Below are positions 35,789 through 45,014 of a DNA stretch of 64,000 nucleotides, piece by piece. Origin of the DNA: Streptomyces sp. PT12. Its GTDB lineage: Bacteria > Actinomycetota > Actinomycetes > Streptomycetales > Streptomycetaceae. How positions within the stretch are numbered: position 1 is the stretch's first letter; each line of letters starts with the position of its first letter. Both the position numbers and the translations under genes were made by a program. The stretch is taken from assembly GCF_003311645.1 (NCBI RefSeq), contig NZ_QEST01000256.1, forward strand, positions 124,001-188,000. The letters run 5' to 3'. Below the pieces are notes generated by a model. The model was not told the DNA's origin and did not search any database. It saw only the letters and a list, made by a program, of their open reading frames with translations.

Positions 35789-38700
35789 TCAGTCCCCTTT
35801 TGTCGCGAAAGTCGGGATAGGGTCCTGGCGCTCGGCCGCGGGGGCGGTCGCGAGGGCGGGCCAGGGGTGGCCATCGGCGGCGCGTTCGCGCTCCAGGAGG
35901 CGGCGGAACGGTCCAGGGGCGGCCGCCAGTTCGGCGTAGGGCCCGCGCTGCACCGCACGCCCGCCGTCCAGGACCAGCACCTCGTCCACCGCGTCGAGGC
36001 CGGTCAGGCGGTGCGTGATCAGGACGGTGGTCCGGCCCTCGGTGGCGGCCAGCAGGTCGGCCGTCAGGGCGTCGGCGGTCGGCAGGTCCAGGTGCTCGGC
36101 GGGCTCGTCGAGCACCAGCACGGGGAAGTCGGCGAGCAGCGCGCGGGCCAGCGCGAGGCGCTGCCGCTGGCCGCCGGAGAGCCGCGCGCCGTGCTCGCCG
36201 ACCCGGGTGTCGAGGCCGTCGGGCAGCGTGTCCACCCAGTCGAGCAGCCGCGCCGCGGCCAGCGCGTCGCGCAGCGCGGCGTCGTCGGCGCCGGGGGAGG
36301 CCAGGCGAAGGTTCTCCCGCAGGGTGCTGTCGAAGAGGTGCGCGTCCTGGGCGCACAGGCCGACCGTGCGGCGGACCGTGTCGCCGTCGAGCGCCGTCGC
36401 GTCGACGGGGCCGAGCGCGTAACGCCCCGACTCCGGGTCGAGGAACCGCAGCAGGCAGTGCGCCAGCGTCGTCTTCCCCGCCCCCGAAGCGCCGACCACG
36501 GCGACGCGTCGGCCGGGGGTCAGGTCAAGGTCGATGCCCGCGAGGGCCGGGCGCCGCGCGCCCGGGTGGCGGGCGGTCAGCCCGCGCAGGGTCAGCGGGA
36601 ACGGGTCGGCCGGGGCCCGTTCGGGCCGCTCGGGCTCGACCACCGGGACCGGGGCGTCGATGACCTCCCGCACGCGCTCGGCCGCGCGCCGCGCGCGCTG
36701 CCGGTGCTGCACGGCAAGGGGCAGGCCCATGACCGCCTCGAACGCGGCCAGCGGCACGAGCACCACCGTCGCCAGCCACACCCCGTCGAGCGCGCCGTCG
36801 GCGACGGCGGAGACCCCGGCCCACGCGGCGGCGGTCACGGTCAGCCCGGTGATCAGGGAGATCAGGCCGCCGCCCAGGGCGGTCGCCGAGGCGGAACGGG
36901 CGGCAAGCGCCGTCAGCTCGGCGTCCGCGGCGCGGACGGCGGCGTGGCGGCGCGGCAGCGCGCCCGCGACGGTGAGCTCGGCGGTTCCGGTGAGCAGATC
37001 GACCGTCCGGGTGGCGAGGTCGCCCCGGGCCGGGGCGAGGCGCCGCTCGGTGCGCCGGGCGACCGCGCCGGTCAGCGCGGGGACGCCGACCCCCGCTGCC
37101 AGCAGCCCCGCGGCGAGCGCGGCGCCCGCCGCGGGCAGCAGCCAGCCCGTGAACGCGACGGCGGCGACGCCGGTGAGGGCCGCGGCGGCGGCCGGGAGCA
37201 GCCAGCGCAGGTAGTAGTCCTGGAGCGCGTCGACATCGGCGACGACCCGGGAGAGCAGGTCGCCCCGCCGCGTGCGGCCGAGCCCGGCGGGGGCCAGGCG
37301 TTCGAGGCGGCGGTAGACGGTGACGCGCAGCCCGGCCAGAACGCGCAGGACGGCGTCGTGCGACAGCAGCCGCTCGGCGTAGCGGAAGACGGCCCGCCCG
37401 ATACCGAACGCCCGCGTCGCCGTCACCGCCACCAACAGGTAGAGCACGGGCGGCTGTTCTGAGGCGCGCGAGATCAGCCAGCCCGAGGTGGCCATGAGCC
37501 CCACGGCGCTGCCGAGCGCCAGCGCCCCCAGCGCGGTCGCCAGCGCGAGCCGCCCCCACCGGCCGCGCGCGGCCGCGCGGACCCAGCGCAGCGGGTCGCG
37601 GTCACCCCCCTGCGCCGGTGCGGCGCGTTCGGCCTCCGCCTCCTGGGCAGGGTCGGGGCCCTTCGGGGCGCTCGCCGCCGACATCGGCGGGGCGGTCGGC
37701 GGGGCGGTCGGCGGGGCGGTCGGCGGGGTGAGGAGTGCGGTGGCGAGGGGCGCGGCAACCTGGCGATGTTCCACGTGAAACATCGGGAACGGCGTCGGGC
37801 GGTGGGTGACCACGATCAGCGTGCGGCCCGCCGCCAGTCGGGTGAGGGCCTTGCCGACCGCCGCCTCGGTCACCCCGTCCAGGGCGGCCGAGGGCTCGTC
37901 CAGCAGCACGATCGGGCGGTCGGCCAGGAACGCCCGTGCCAGGGCGACGCGTTGGCGCTGCCCCGCGGACAGGCCCGTGCCACCCTCGCCCAGGAGCCGC
38001 GCCGGGTCGAGGTCGGGCGCCGCGGCGTCGCGCAGCGCCCGGGCCACCGCCGCGTCGTCCGCGTCGGGGCGGGCCAGGCGGACGTTGTCGGCGATCGTTC
38101 CGGCGAACAGGTGCGGGTGCTGCGGGACCCAGGCGATCCGTCGGTGCCAGGCGTCCCGGTCCAGCTCGGCCAGGTCGAGGCCGCCGACCAGGATCCGGCC
38201 CGAGGCGGGGCGGACCAGGCCGAGCAACGCCGCGAGCAGCGTGGACTTACCGCTTCCCGAGGGGCCGGTGAGCGCGAGCGTGTCGCCGGGGGCGAGCGTC
38301 AGGCTGGTCTCGGCGAGGGCGTCGCCCGAGCGGCCCGGGTAGCGCACCACCACGCGGTCAAGGGTGATCGTGGCGCGCTCGACGGGCGGGACGGGCGCCG
38401 TGCCGCCCGCCTGGGGCTCGTTCTCCAGCACCGCGAACACCTCGCCCGCGGCCGAAAGGCCCTCCTGCGCCGCGTGGTACTGCGTGCCGACCTGCCGCAG
38501 CGGCAGATAGGCCTCGGGCGCGAGCAGCAGTACCACAAGGCCCGTGTAGAGGTCGAGGTCGCCATGCACGAGCCGCATGCCGATGCCGACCGCGACAAGC
38601 GCCACGGAGATCGTGGCCAGCAGCTCGAGCGCGAACGACGAGAGGAACGCGATCCGCAGCGTGCGCATCGTGCCGCGGCGGTAGTCGGCGGTGATGGCCC

Positions 38701-39370
38701 TGATGTTCTCGGCCTGGGCCTTGGCCCGGCCGAACACCTTCAACGTGGCCAGGCCGCCCACCACGTCGAGGAAGTGCCCGGAGAGCCGGGCCAGCCCGCG
38801 CCACTGCCGGTCCATGTGCGCCTGGGTGGCCCAGCCGATCAGCGCCATGAACACCGGGATCAGCGGCAGCGTCACCGCGATGGTGGCGGCCGCGACCCAG
38901 TCGTCCGTGACGATCCGCGCCAGCACCGCGACCGGGACCACCACGGCGAGGCCGAGCTGCGGCAGATAGCGCGCGAAGTACCCGTCGAGGGCGTCGATGC
39001 CGCGGGTGGCCAGCGTTGTCAGCTCGCCGGTCGAGCGCCCCGAGAGCCAGCCGGGCCCCAGCCGGGTGGCATGGGCGAGCAGCTTCAGCCGCAGCTCCGA
39101 CTTCACCGAGGCCCCCGCCCGGTGGGCGGCCAGCTCGGTCAGATAGGTCACCAGCGCCCGGCCCACCGCGACGGCGGCGAGCTGGGCCAGGGGCACCGCG
39201 AGCTCGCCCGCGCCCCGGCCTTCGACGAACGCGTCGGTGACGATCCGGGCGATCAGCAGCGCCTGGGCGACGACCAGCCCCGCGCCCGCGAGGCCCAGGG
39301 CCACCGAGGCGGCCAGAAAGCCGCGCGTCGCCCTGGCGTGGCGCAGCAGACGTGGATCAACGGGCCGCAC
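35789..39370 (-). CDS. cydDC: Fused CydDC thiol/heme-linked ABC exporter
   Basis: This 1193-aa protein fuses two ABC half-transporters that are separate CydD and CydC in enteric bacteria. The first half has six helices and an ATPase with Walker A GPSGSGKST (near 370), signature GLSAGQRQR and Walker B VLLDEPS. A Pro/Ala-rich linker of about 80 residues contains TAPPTAPPTAPP. The second half has an ATPase with Walker A GASGAGKTT (near 960), signature RLSGGQRQR and Walker B VLVLDEPA. CydDC exports thiols to the periplasm and is needed to mature cytochrome bd. The linker region also contains a parS-like site. Confidence 0.95.
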   Translation of the reverse strand: MRPVDPRLLRHARATRGFLAASVALGLAGAGLVVAQALLIARIVTDAFVEGRGAGELAVPLAQLAAVAVGRALVTYLTELAAHRAGASVKSELRLKLLAHATRLGPGWLSGRSTGELTTLATRGIDALDGYFARYLPQLGLAVVVPVAVLARIVTDDWVAAATIAVTLPLIPVFMALIGWATQAHMDRQWRGLARLSGHFLDVVGGLATLKVFGRAKAQAENIRAITADYRRGTMRTLRIAFLSSFALELLATISVALVAVGIGMRLVHGDLDLYTGLVVLLLAPEAYLPLRQVGTQYHAAQEGLSAAGEVFAVLENEPQAGGTAPVPPVERATITLDRVVVRYPGRSGDALAETSLTLAPGDTLALTGPSGSGKSTLLAALLGLVRPASGRILVGGLDLAELDRDAWHRRIAWVPQHPHLFAGTIADNVRLARPDADDAAVARALRDAAAPDLDPARLLGEGGTGLSAGQRQRVALARAFLADRPIVLLDEPSAALDGVTEAAVGKALTRLAAGRTLIVVTHRPTPFPMFHVEHRQVAAPLATALLTPPTAPPTAPPTAPPMSAASAPKGPDPAQEAEAERAAPAQGGDRDPLRWVRAAARGRWGRLALATALGALALGSAVGLMATSGWLISRASEQPPVLYLLVAVTATRAFGIGRAVFRYAERLLSHDAVLRVLAGLRVTVYRRLERLAPAGLGRTRRGDLLSRVVADVDALQDYYLRWLLPAAAAALTGVAAVAFTGWLLPAAGAALAAGLLAAGVGVPALTGAVARRTERRLAPARGDLATRTVDLLTGTAELTVAGALPRRHAAVRAADAELTALAARSASATALGGGLISLITGLTVTAAAWAGVSAVADGALDGVWLATVVLVPLAAFEAVMGLPLAVQHRQRARRAAERVREVIDAPVPVVEPERPERAPADPFPLTLRGLTARHPGARRPALAGIDLDLTPGRRVAVVGASGAGKTTLAHCLLRFLDPESGRYALGPVDATALDGDTVRRTVGLCAQDAHLFDSTLRENLRLASPGADDAALRDALAAARLLDWVDTLPDGLDTRVGEHGARLSGGQRQRLALARALLADFPVLVLDEPAEHLDLPTADALTADLLAATEGRTTVLITHRLTGLDAVDEVLVLDGGRAVQRGPYAELAAAPGPFRRLLERERAADGHPWPALATAPAAERQDPIPTFATKGD
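37686..37728 (-). repeat. 12-bp tandem repeat in the cydDC linker
   Basis: About three and a half copies of GCGGGGCGGTCG (plus-strand reading) encode the TAPP repeat of the linker between the CydD-like and CydC-like halves. The unit length keeps the frame. Confidence 0.8.
37767..37782. other. parS-like ParB-binding site inside cydDC
   Basis: The 16-mer TGTTCCACGTGAAACA fully matches the bacterial parS consensus TGTTNCACGTGAAACA and differs by one base from the perfect palindrome. It lies in the linker just after the first ATPase and is translated as MFHVEH on the minus strand. Origin-proximal parS sites are expected in Streptomyces, where ParB organizes the origin region before sporulation. 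Confidence 0.8.
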
Positions 39371-39400
39371 GATCCCTCACCGCCCCTCTCCCTTCTCGCT

Positions 39401-39430
39401 CCATCGGTCGGCGCTCCATCGGTCGGCGCT
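39401..39430. repeat. 15-bp direct repeat between cydB and cydDC
   Basis: CCATCGGTCGGCGCT occurs twice in tandem (39401-39415 and 39416-39430), inside the 67-base gap between the two genes. Confidence 0.8.
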
Positions 39431-39437
39431 CCCCGGG

Positions 39438-40442
39438 TCAGTGCGCGGACTCCGCGATGTGCTGGGTCCCTATGCGCTTGCGGAACACCCAGTAGGTCCA
39501 CGCCTGGTACAGCACCACCACGGGCGTGGCCACGGCCGCGCACCACGTCAGGATCCGCAGCGTGTAGGGCGTCGACGACGCGTTCTCGACCGTGAGCGTG
39601 CCCTGCTCGACCAGCGAGGACGGCATGACGTCGGGAAACAGCGTGAGGAACAGCATCGCGACGGCGGCGACCACGACCGTTCCGGACCAGATGAAGGCCC
39701 AGCCCTCGCGGCCCCTGGCGTTGGCCGCGAGCGCGGCCGCCAGCGCGAGCGCGGCGACGGCCAGGGCGGCGGCGCTGCCCGCGTCGCCGCGGTCGGCCTG
39801 CGTCCAGAGCAGGAACGCGCCGCCCAGCGCCCCCGAGACGAGGCCGAGCCACCGGGCGGCCCGCCGGGCGCGGATCCGGATGTCGCCCACGGTCTTGAGC
39901 GCGACGAACACCGCGCCATGGAACGTGAACAGCGCCAGTGCCGCCACCCCGCCGAGCAGCGCGTGCGGCCCGAGCAGGTCGACGACGCTCCCGGTGTACT
40001 CGTGGTCGGCGTCGAGCGGCACGCCCCGCACGATGTTGGCGAACGCGACGCCCCACAGGAACGGCAGCAGCAGCGAGGTCCCGACGATGGTGTGCTCCCA
40101 CCGGCGCTGCCAGCGCTCGTCCGCCCGCTTGGCGCGGTACTCGAACGCGACGCCGCGCAGGATCAGGCAGACCACGATGGCGAGCAGCGGCAGGTAGAAG
40201 CCGGAGAAGAGGGTGGCGTACCAGTCGGGGAACGCCGCGAACGTGGCGCCTGCCGCGGTGATCAGCCAGACCTCGTTCCCGTCCCAGACCGGGCCGATCG
40301 TGTTGATCAGCACGCGGCGCTCGGGGCGGTCGCGGGCCAGCCACCCGGAGAGCACGCCGACGCCGAAGTCGAAGCCCTCGAGGAAGAAGTAGCCGATCCA
40401 CAGGACGGCGATGACGGCGAACCAGACCTCGGGAAGGCTCAT
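39438..40442 (-). CDS. cydB: Cytochrome bd ubiquinol/menaquinol oxidase subunit II
   Basis: This 334-aa subunit has about eight to nine helices. Family motifs include EGFDFGVGVLSGWLARDRPE, IGPVWDGNEVWLITAAG and FHGAVFVALKT. It supports the heme-bearing subunit I of the bd quinol oxidase, which reduces oxygen with high affinity. It starts 52 bases after the cydA stop and ends 67 bases before cydDC, all in one operon. Confidence 0.96.
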   Translation of the reverse strand: MSLPEVWFAVIAVLWIGYFFLEGFDFGVGVLSGWLARDRPERRVLINTIGPVWDGNEVWLITAAGATFAAFPDWYATLFSGFYLPLLAIVVCLILRGVAFEYRAKRADERWQRRWEHTIVGTSLLLPFLWGVAFANIVRGVPLDADHEYTGSVVDLLGPHALLGGVAALALFTFHGAVFVALKTVGDIRIRARRAARWLGLVSGALGGAFLLWTQADRGDAGSAAALAVAALALAAALAANARGREGWAFIWSGTVVVAAVAMLFLTLFPDVMPSSLVEQGTLTVENASSTPYTLRILTWCAAVATPVVVLYQAWTYWVFRKRIGTQHIAESAH

Positions 40443-40494
40443 CGCCCAGCTCCTCTCAGCACGTCAGTGAGCATCAGTCGGGCATCGGTGTGCA

Positions 40495-42015
40495 TCAGTA
40501 CGAAAAGGCCATGGGCCGGTCGGCGTCGTCGTCCTCGCCGCCGCCGTGGCCGCCGATCCGGGTCGGTGGGTTGAGGTCGGCCTCGGTCAGCTCGGGCGGG
40601 CCCGCCTTCGCATAGGTGAGCATCAGCCGGGCCTCGACCACCGCGAGCGCCGCGTAGACGAGGGTGAAGACGGTGAGCGACGCGATCACCTCGCCCTGCG
40701 AGACGCCGGGGGAGACCGCCGCGTCGGTGCGCAGCAGCCCGTAGACCACCCAGGGCTGGCGGCCCGTCTCGGTGAAGATCCAGCCCCATGCGCTGGCGAT
40801 GAGCGGGAAGAGCATGGTGAGCAGCGCGAGGCGCCAATACCAGTGGGTGAGGGCGGGGCCCAGCTCCCGCTCGCGGGTCAGCGCCAGGCGTGGTGGCTCG
40901 TCCTCGCCCGTGCGCAGGGCCGGGGCCAGCCACAGCCTGCGCCGGGTCAGCCAGAGGCCCGCGGCGCCCAGGGCGGTCGAGGCCATGCCGAACCCGATCA
41001 TCCAGCGGAAGCTCCAGTACGCCAGCGGGATGTTGGGGCGGTAGTCGCCGGGGCCGTACTCCTCGGCCAGCTGCTCGTTGAGGTCGTTGATGCCGGGCAC
41101 GGGCTCGGTGAAGTTGTCGTGCGCGAGGAACGACAGCACGCCGGGCACCTCGACGGCGACGGTGTTGTGCCCCTCGTCGACGTCGCCCACCGCGAAGAGG
41201 GAGAACGGCGCGGGCCCCTCGGTCTCCCACAGCGCCTCGGCCGCGGCCATCTTCATCGGCTGCTGCTCGTACATGATCTTGCCGAGTCGGTCCCCGGTGA
41301 ACGCGGTCAGCAGCCCGGCGGCCACCACCGTGATCAGCCCGAGCCGCAGCGATGTGCGCATGACGGCGACATGGCGGCGGCGCGCCAGATGGTAGGCGGC
41401 GATGCCGACCATGAACGCCCCGCCCGTCAGGAACGCGGCGGTGATGGTGTGGAAGAACTGCGCGACCGCGGTGTTCTGCGTCAGCACATGGACGATGTCG
41501 GTCAGCTCGGCGCGCCCCGACTCCTCGTTGATCCGGTATCCGACCGGGTGCTGCATCCAGGAGTTGGCGGCCAGGATGAAGTAGGCCGAGATCACCGTGC
41601 CGACCGCGACCGTCCATATGGTCGCCAGGTGCAGCTTCGGGGGCAGCTTGTCCCAGCCGAAGATCCACAGGCCGATGAACGTGGACTCGAAGAAGAAGGC
41701 GATCAGCGCCTCCATGGCCAGCGGGGCGCCGAAGACGTCGCCGACGAAGCGGGAGTAGTCCGACCAGTTCATGCCGAACTGGAACTCCTGCACGATGCCC
41801 GTGACCACGCCCATGGCGATGTTGATCAGGAAGAGCTTCCCCCAGAACTTGGTCGCCCTGAGGTACTTCTCGTTCCTGGTGCGCACCCACGCGGTCTGGA
41901 GGCCCGCGGTCAGGGAGGCGAGGGAGATCGTCAGCGGGACGAAGAGGAAGTGGTAGACGGTCGTGATGCCAAATTGCCAGCGCGCCAGTGTCTCCGGCGC
42001 GAGAGCGAGGTCCAT
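40495..42015 (-). CDS. cydA: Cytochrome bd oxidase subunit I
   Basis: This 506-aa heme-carrying subunit oxidizes quinol and reduces oxygen to water. His22 (TTVYHFLFVPLTI) and His189 (FFHTITAAF) are heme ligands by family comparison. Glu102 and Glu110 (MEALIAFFFESTFIGLWIFG) are proton-path residues. GRQPW is present in TETGRQPWVVYGLLRT. The Q-loop is of the short type. A perfect Rex-type operator lies 29 bases upstream of the ATG, so transcription should rise when NADH is high and oxygen is low. Confidence 0.97.
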   Translation of the reverse strand: MDLALAPETLARWQFGITTVYHFLFVPLTISLASLTAGLQTAWVRTRNEKYLRATKFWGKLFLINIAMGVVTGIVQEFQFGMNWSDYSRFVGDVFGAPLAMEALIAFFFESTFIGLWIFGWDKLPPKLHLATIWTVAVGTVISAYFILAANSWMQHPVGYRINEESGRAELTDIVHVLTQNTAVAQFFHTITAAFLTGGAFMVGIAAYHLARRRHVAVMRTSLRLGLITVVAAGLLTAFTGDRLGKIMYEQQPMKMAAAEALWETEGPAPFSLFAVGDVDEGHNTVAVEVPGVLSFLAHDNFTEPVPGINDLNEQLAEEYGPGDYRPNIPLAYWSFRWMIGFGMASTALGAAGLWLTRRRLWLAPALRTGEDEPPRLALTRERELGPALTHWYWRLALLTMLFPLIASAWGWIFTETGRQPWVVYGLLRTDAAVSPGVSQGEVIASLTVFTLVYAALAVVEARLMLTYAKAGPPELTEADLNPPTRIGGHGGGEDDDADRPMAFSY

Positions 42016-42043
42016 GGGTGGCGCCCCTCCCGCTGTGTCCGCT

Positions 42044-42059
42044 TGTGAACGTATTCACA
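42044..42059 (-). promoter_or_regulatory. Rex-type redox operator upstream of cydA
   Basis: TGTGAA-CGTA-TTCACA is a perfect 6-4-6 inverted repeat, identical to the established Rex operator pattern TGTGAANNNNTTCACA. It lies 29 bases upstream of the cydA start. A further half-site TTCACAA follows at 42060. In Streptomyces, Rex represses cydABCD and releases DNA when NADH binds. Confidence 0.88.
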
Positions 42060-42143
42060 TTCACAAGCCATTATGGACCACCGACTCCCCGGGGAAGGAA
42101 CCGGGAAGCCGGTGAAGCGGTGTGCGTTACGCCACTCCGCGCG

Positions 42144-43262
42144 TCACGCCACCTCGTGGCGTCCCGCGCGGAACGCCGCCGCCGTGGCCAGCAGGAGGTC
42201 GTTGGCCTCGGGCTCGCCCACGGTGACGCGGACGCCCTCGCCCGCGAACGGCCTGACCGTCACGCCCGCCGCCTCGCACGCCGCCGCGAACGCGCCGGTG
42301 GCCTCGCCGAGCCGCAGCCACACGAAGTTCGCCTGGGAGTCCGGCACCGTCCAGCCCTGCTCGGCCAGCGCGGCCGAGACCCGCGCGCGCTCGGCGACCA
42401 GCGAGTCCACGCGCGCGAGCAGCGCGGGCACGCTGCGCAGCGACGCGATCGCCGCGGCCTGCGCGATGCCGCTGACGCCGAACGGCACCGCCGTCTTGCG
42501 CAGCGCCGCGGCCACGGGCGCGTGCGCCACGGCGAAGCCGACGCGCAGCCCGGCCAGGCCGTACGCCTTGGAGAACGTCCGCAGCACCGCGACGTTCGGC
42601 CGGTCGCGGTAGAGCGCGATGCCGTCGGGCACGCGCGGGTCGCGCACAAACTCCAGGTACGCCTCGTCGAGCACCACGAGCACGTCCTGCGGCACCCGGT
42701 CGAGGAAGTGCTCGAGATCGGCGCGGCCGATGGCGACGCCCGTGGGGTTGTTGGGGTTGCAGACGAAGATCAGCCGCGTCCTGTCGGTCACGGCCTTGGC
42801 CATCGCCGTCAGGTCGTGCTCCTCGCCCGAGGTCAGCGGGACGCGCACCGAGGTGGCCCCCGAGATCTGCGTGATGATCGGATACGCCTCGAACGACCGC
42901 CACGCGTAGATCACCTCGTCCCCTGGCCCCGCGGTGGCCTGGAGGAGCTGCTGGGCGACCCCGACCGAGCCGGTGCCGACGGCCAGGTGCTCCACCGGGA
43001 CGTCGAAGCGGGCCGCCAGCTCGGCGAACAGCGCGGTGGCCGCCATGTCCGGGTAGCGGTTGAGCGAGCCCGCGGCGGCGACGGCGGACTCGAGCACGCC
43101 GGGCAGCGGGGGGTAGGGGTTCTCGTTGGAGGAGAGCTTGAAGCTCTCCTGGCCCTCCCCGGCGGGGCGGCCCGGGACATAGGCCGGGATGCCGTCGAGC
43201 GCGGCGCGCAGGCGGGGGCCGATGGCCCGCTGGGAGACGGGTTCCTGAGAGGATGCGGTCAC
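42144..43262 (-). CDS. hisC: Histidinol-phosphate aminotransferase-like PLP enzyme
   Basis: This 372-aa fold-type I aminotransferase has [42 protein letters not shown] and the PLP-binding lysine in [16 protein letters not shown]. The length fits HisC. Streptomycetes also keep a hisC inside the his operon, so this isolated copy may act as an aromatic aminotransferase; the sequence cannot decide. The GTG start at 43262 ([10 protein letters not shown]) has a weak purine-rich upstream stretch. It is divergent from the LacI-type regulator gene across 406 bases. Confidence 0.88.
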   Translation of the reverse strand: MTASSQEPVSQRAIGPRLRAALDGIPAYVPGRPAGEGQESFKLSSNENPYPPLPGVLESAVAAAGSLNRYPDMAATALFAELAARFDVPVEHLAVGTGSVGVAQQLLQATAGPGDEVIYAWRSFEAYPIITQISGATSVRVPLTSGEEHDLTAMAKAVTDRTRLIFVCNPNNPTGVAIGRADLEHFLDRVPQDVLVVLDEAYLEFVRDPRVPDGIALYRDRPNVAVLRTFSKAYGLAGLRVGFAVAHAPVAAALRKTAVPFGVSGIAQAAAIASLRSVPALLARVDSLVAERARVSAALAEQGWTVPDSQANFVWLRLGEATGAFAAACEAAGVTVRPFAGEGVRVTVGEPEANDLLLATAAAFRAGRHEVA

Positions 43263-43296
43263 CTTCCCACAGTAAGAGCAACGCCCCCGCGCGCGT

Positions 43297-43356
43297 ATCC
43301 CCGCGTCAGCACCGGCGTCCGCACCGGCGTCAGCACCCGCGTCCGCACCGGCGTCC
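43297..43356. repeat. 12-bp tandem repeat upstream of hisC
   Basis: Four consecutive 12-bp units of the form GCACCSGCGTCM begin at 43309, 43321, 43333 and 43345, with a partial copy before them. They lie in the 406-bp gap between hisC and the LacI-type gene. The rest of this gap (43357-43653) shows no gene; only a small hairpin GGAAG/CTTCC near 43563 stands out. Confidence 0.8.
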
Positions 43357-43668
43357 TTCGGGCGCGGCGCTCCCGGCGCCGCGCTGGCGCCCCCGTCGCG
43401 TCCTCCCGGGCGCTCCCCGCGGCGCGCGCCCCGTGCGCCCCTGGCGAGCGCGGTGGCGCGCCTCACCCGTGAGGGTGAGGGCCGGGATGTTGAAATCCCG
43501 GTCCTGGCACGGGCGTTGGGCTCGCACATCGGTTCAGTGGCACCGGTCGGGCCATGTGATCATGGGAAGCAAGGTGCCTTCCTCTTCCGACCATGCAAAA
43601 ACGTATCGGCGATCGGCCGTCTCGATCCCGCCGCCGTCCGGCCGCCCCGGGCCTACCATCAGGTCGCC

Positions 43669-44862
43669 ATGACAGCAGCGAAGCATCAGGTGACCCGGGG
43701 TACCGGGCGCCGCACGAGCGGCCGGGCTGGCATCCGCGACGTCGCCGCGGCCGCAGGTGTCTCGATCACGACTGTCTCCGACGCGCTCAACGGCAAGGGC
43801 CGCCTCCCCGACGCGACCCGCCGCCATGTGCGCACCGTGGCGGACCGCCTCGGCTACCGCCCGTCCGCCGCCGCCCGCACCCTGCGCACCGGCAAGTCGG
43901 GGCTGATCGGCCTCACGGTCACCACCTACGGCGACGAGCCGTTCACGTTCACCGAGTTCGCCTACTTCGCCGAGATGGCGCGCGCCGCGACCTCAGCGGC
44001 GCTCGCCCGCGGCTACGCGCTGGTCATCCTGCCCGCCGCGTCCCAGCACCGGGAGTTCGACGTGTGGTCCAACGTCGCGCTCGACGGCACCGTCGTCATC
44101 GACCCCTCCGACCACGACCCCGTGGTCACCGAGCTGGTCAGGCAGGGCATCCCCGTGGTCTCCGACGGCAGGCCGGGCGGCAGCCTGCCCGTCACCGCCT
44201 GGGTGGACAACGACCACGAGGCCGCCGTGACCGGCCTGCTCGACCATCTGGCCGCCGGGGGCGCGCGCCGCATCGGGCTGCTGACCGGGACGAGCACCGA
44301 CACCTATACGCGGCTGTCCACGACCGCCTACCTCAACTGGTGCGAACGCGCCCGCCAGGACCCGGTCTACGAGGCGTACCCCGCGCACGACCCCTGCGCG
44401 AGCGCCGTCGCCGCCGACCGGCTGCTGGCGCGGCCCGACCGACCCGACGCGGTCTACGGCCTGTTCGACCCCAATGGCACCGATCTGCTTGCCGCGGCGC
44501 GGCGTTACGGGCTGCGCGTCCCCGACGACCTGCTGGTCGTGTGTTGCAGCGAGTCCAGCGTCTACGCCACCACCGAGCCGCCCATCACCACGCTGTCGCT
44601 CAAGCCGGGCCGCATCGGCACGGCCGTCATCCACCTGCTGATCGACGCGATCGAGGGGGCGGCGGGGGATGGCGGCAAGCGGCAGGCGGCGGGGCACGTT
44701 CCGCGGGCGCAGGGGCACCAGGTGATGCCGACCGAGCTGATCGTCCGCGCGTCGTCGCAGCGTTCGCCGCGGGCCTCGCCGCGCGCCACGGTCCCGGCGC
44801 CCGCGCGCTCGCCGCGCCCCACCGTCGCCCTACCTCGTACACCCCCTGCCGTTGACCAGTAG
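43669..44862 (+). CDS. LacI-family transcriptional regulator
   Basis: This 397-aa repressor-type protein has an N-terminal LacI HTH at about residues 21-65 (GIRDVAAAAGVSITTVSDAL). The periplasmic-binding-like sensor domain follows, with the substrate cleft around VDNDHEAAVTGLLDHLAAGG and RRIGLLTGTSTDTYTR. The last 35 residues (SPRASPRATVPAPARSPRP) are low-complexity and basic. A -10-like TACCAT (43654-43659) lies 9 bases before the ATG, so the mRNA may have little or no leader. The ligand is unknown. It faces away from hisC. Confidence 0.9.
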   Translation: MTAAKHQVTRGTGRRTSGRAGIRDVAAAAGVSITTVSDALNGKGRLPDATRRHVRTVADRLGYRPSAAARTLRTGKSGLIGLTVTTYGDEPFTFTEFAYFAEMARAATSAALARGYALVILPAASQHREFDVWSNVALDGTVVIDPSDHDPVVTELVRQGIPVVSDGRPGGSLPVTAWVDNDHEAAVTGLLDHLAAGGARRIGLLTGTSTDTYTRLSTTAYLNWCERARQDPVYEAYPAHDPCASAVAADRLLARPDRPDAVYGLFDPNGTDLLAAARRYGLRVPDDLLVVCCSESSVYATTEPPITTLSLKPGRIGTAVIHLLIDAIEGAAGDGGKRQAAGHVPRAQGHQVMPTELIVRASSQRSPRASPRATVPAPARSPRPTVALPRTPPAVDQ

Positions 44863-45014
44863 TTTCGGGTAGACAGGTACCGGCGGCCGATCCCGGCTAC
44901 CCCGGGTGTGTCACAACGGCCCGCGCGGATTCCTATGATGGGCGAATGGCACCGTGACCTGGCCGCTCCGGCAGGTCGTCGAGGCGGAGGCGGCGCGTAG
45001 TGGTGGAGGGGTCG

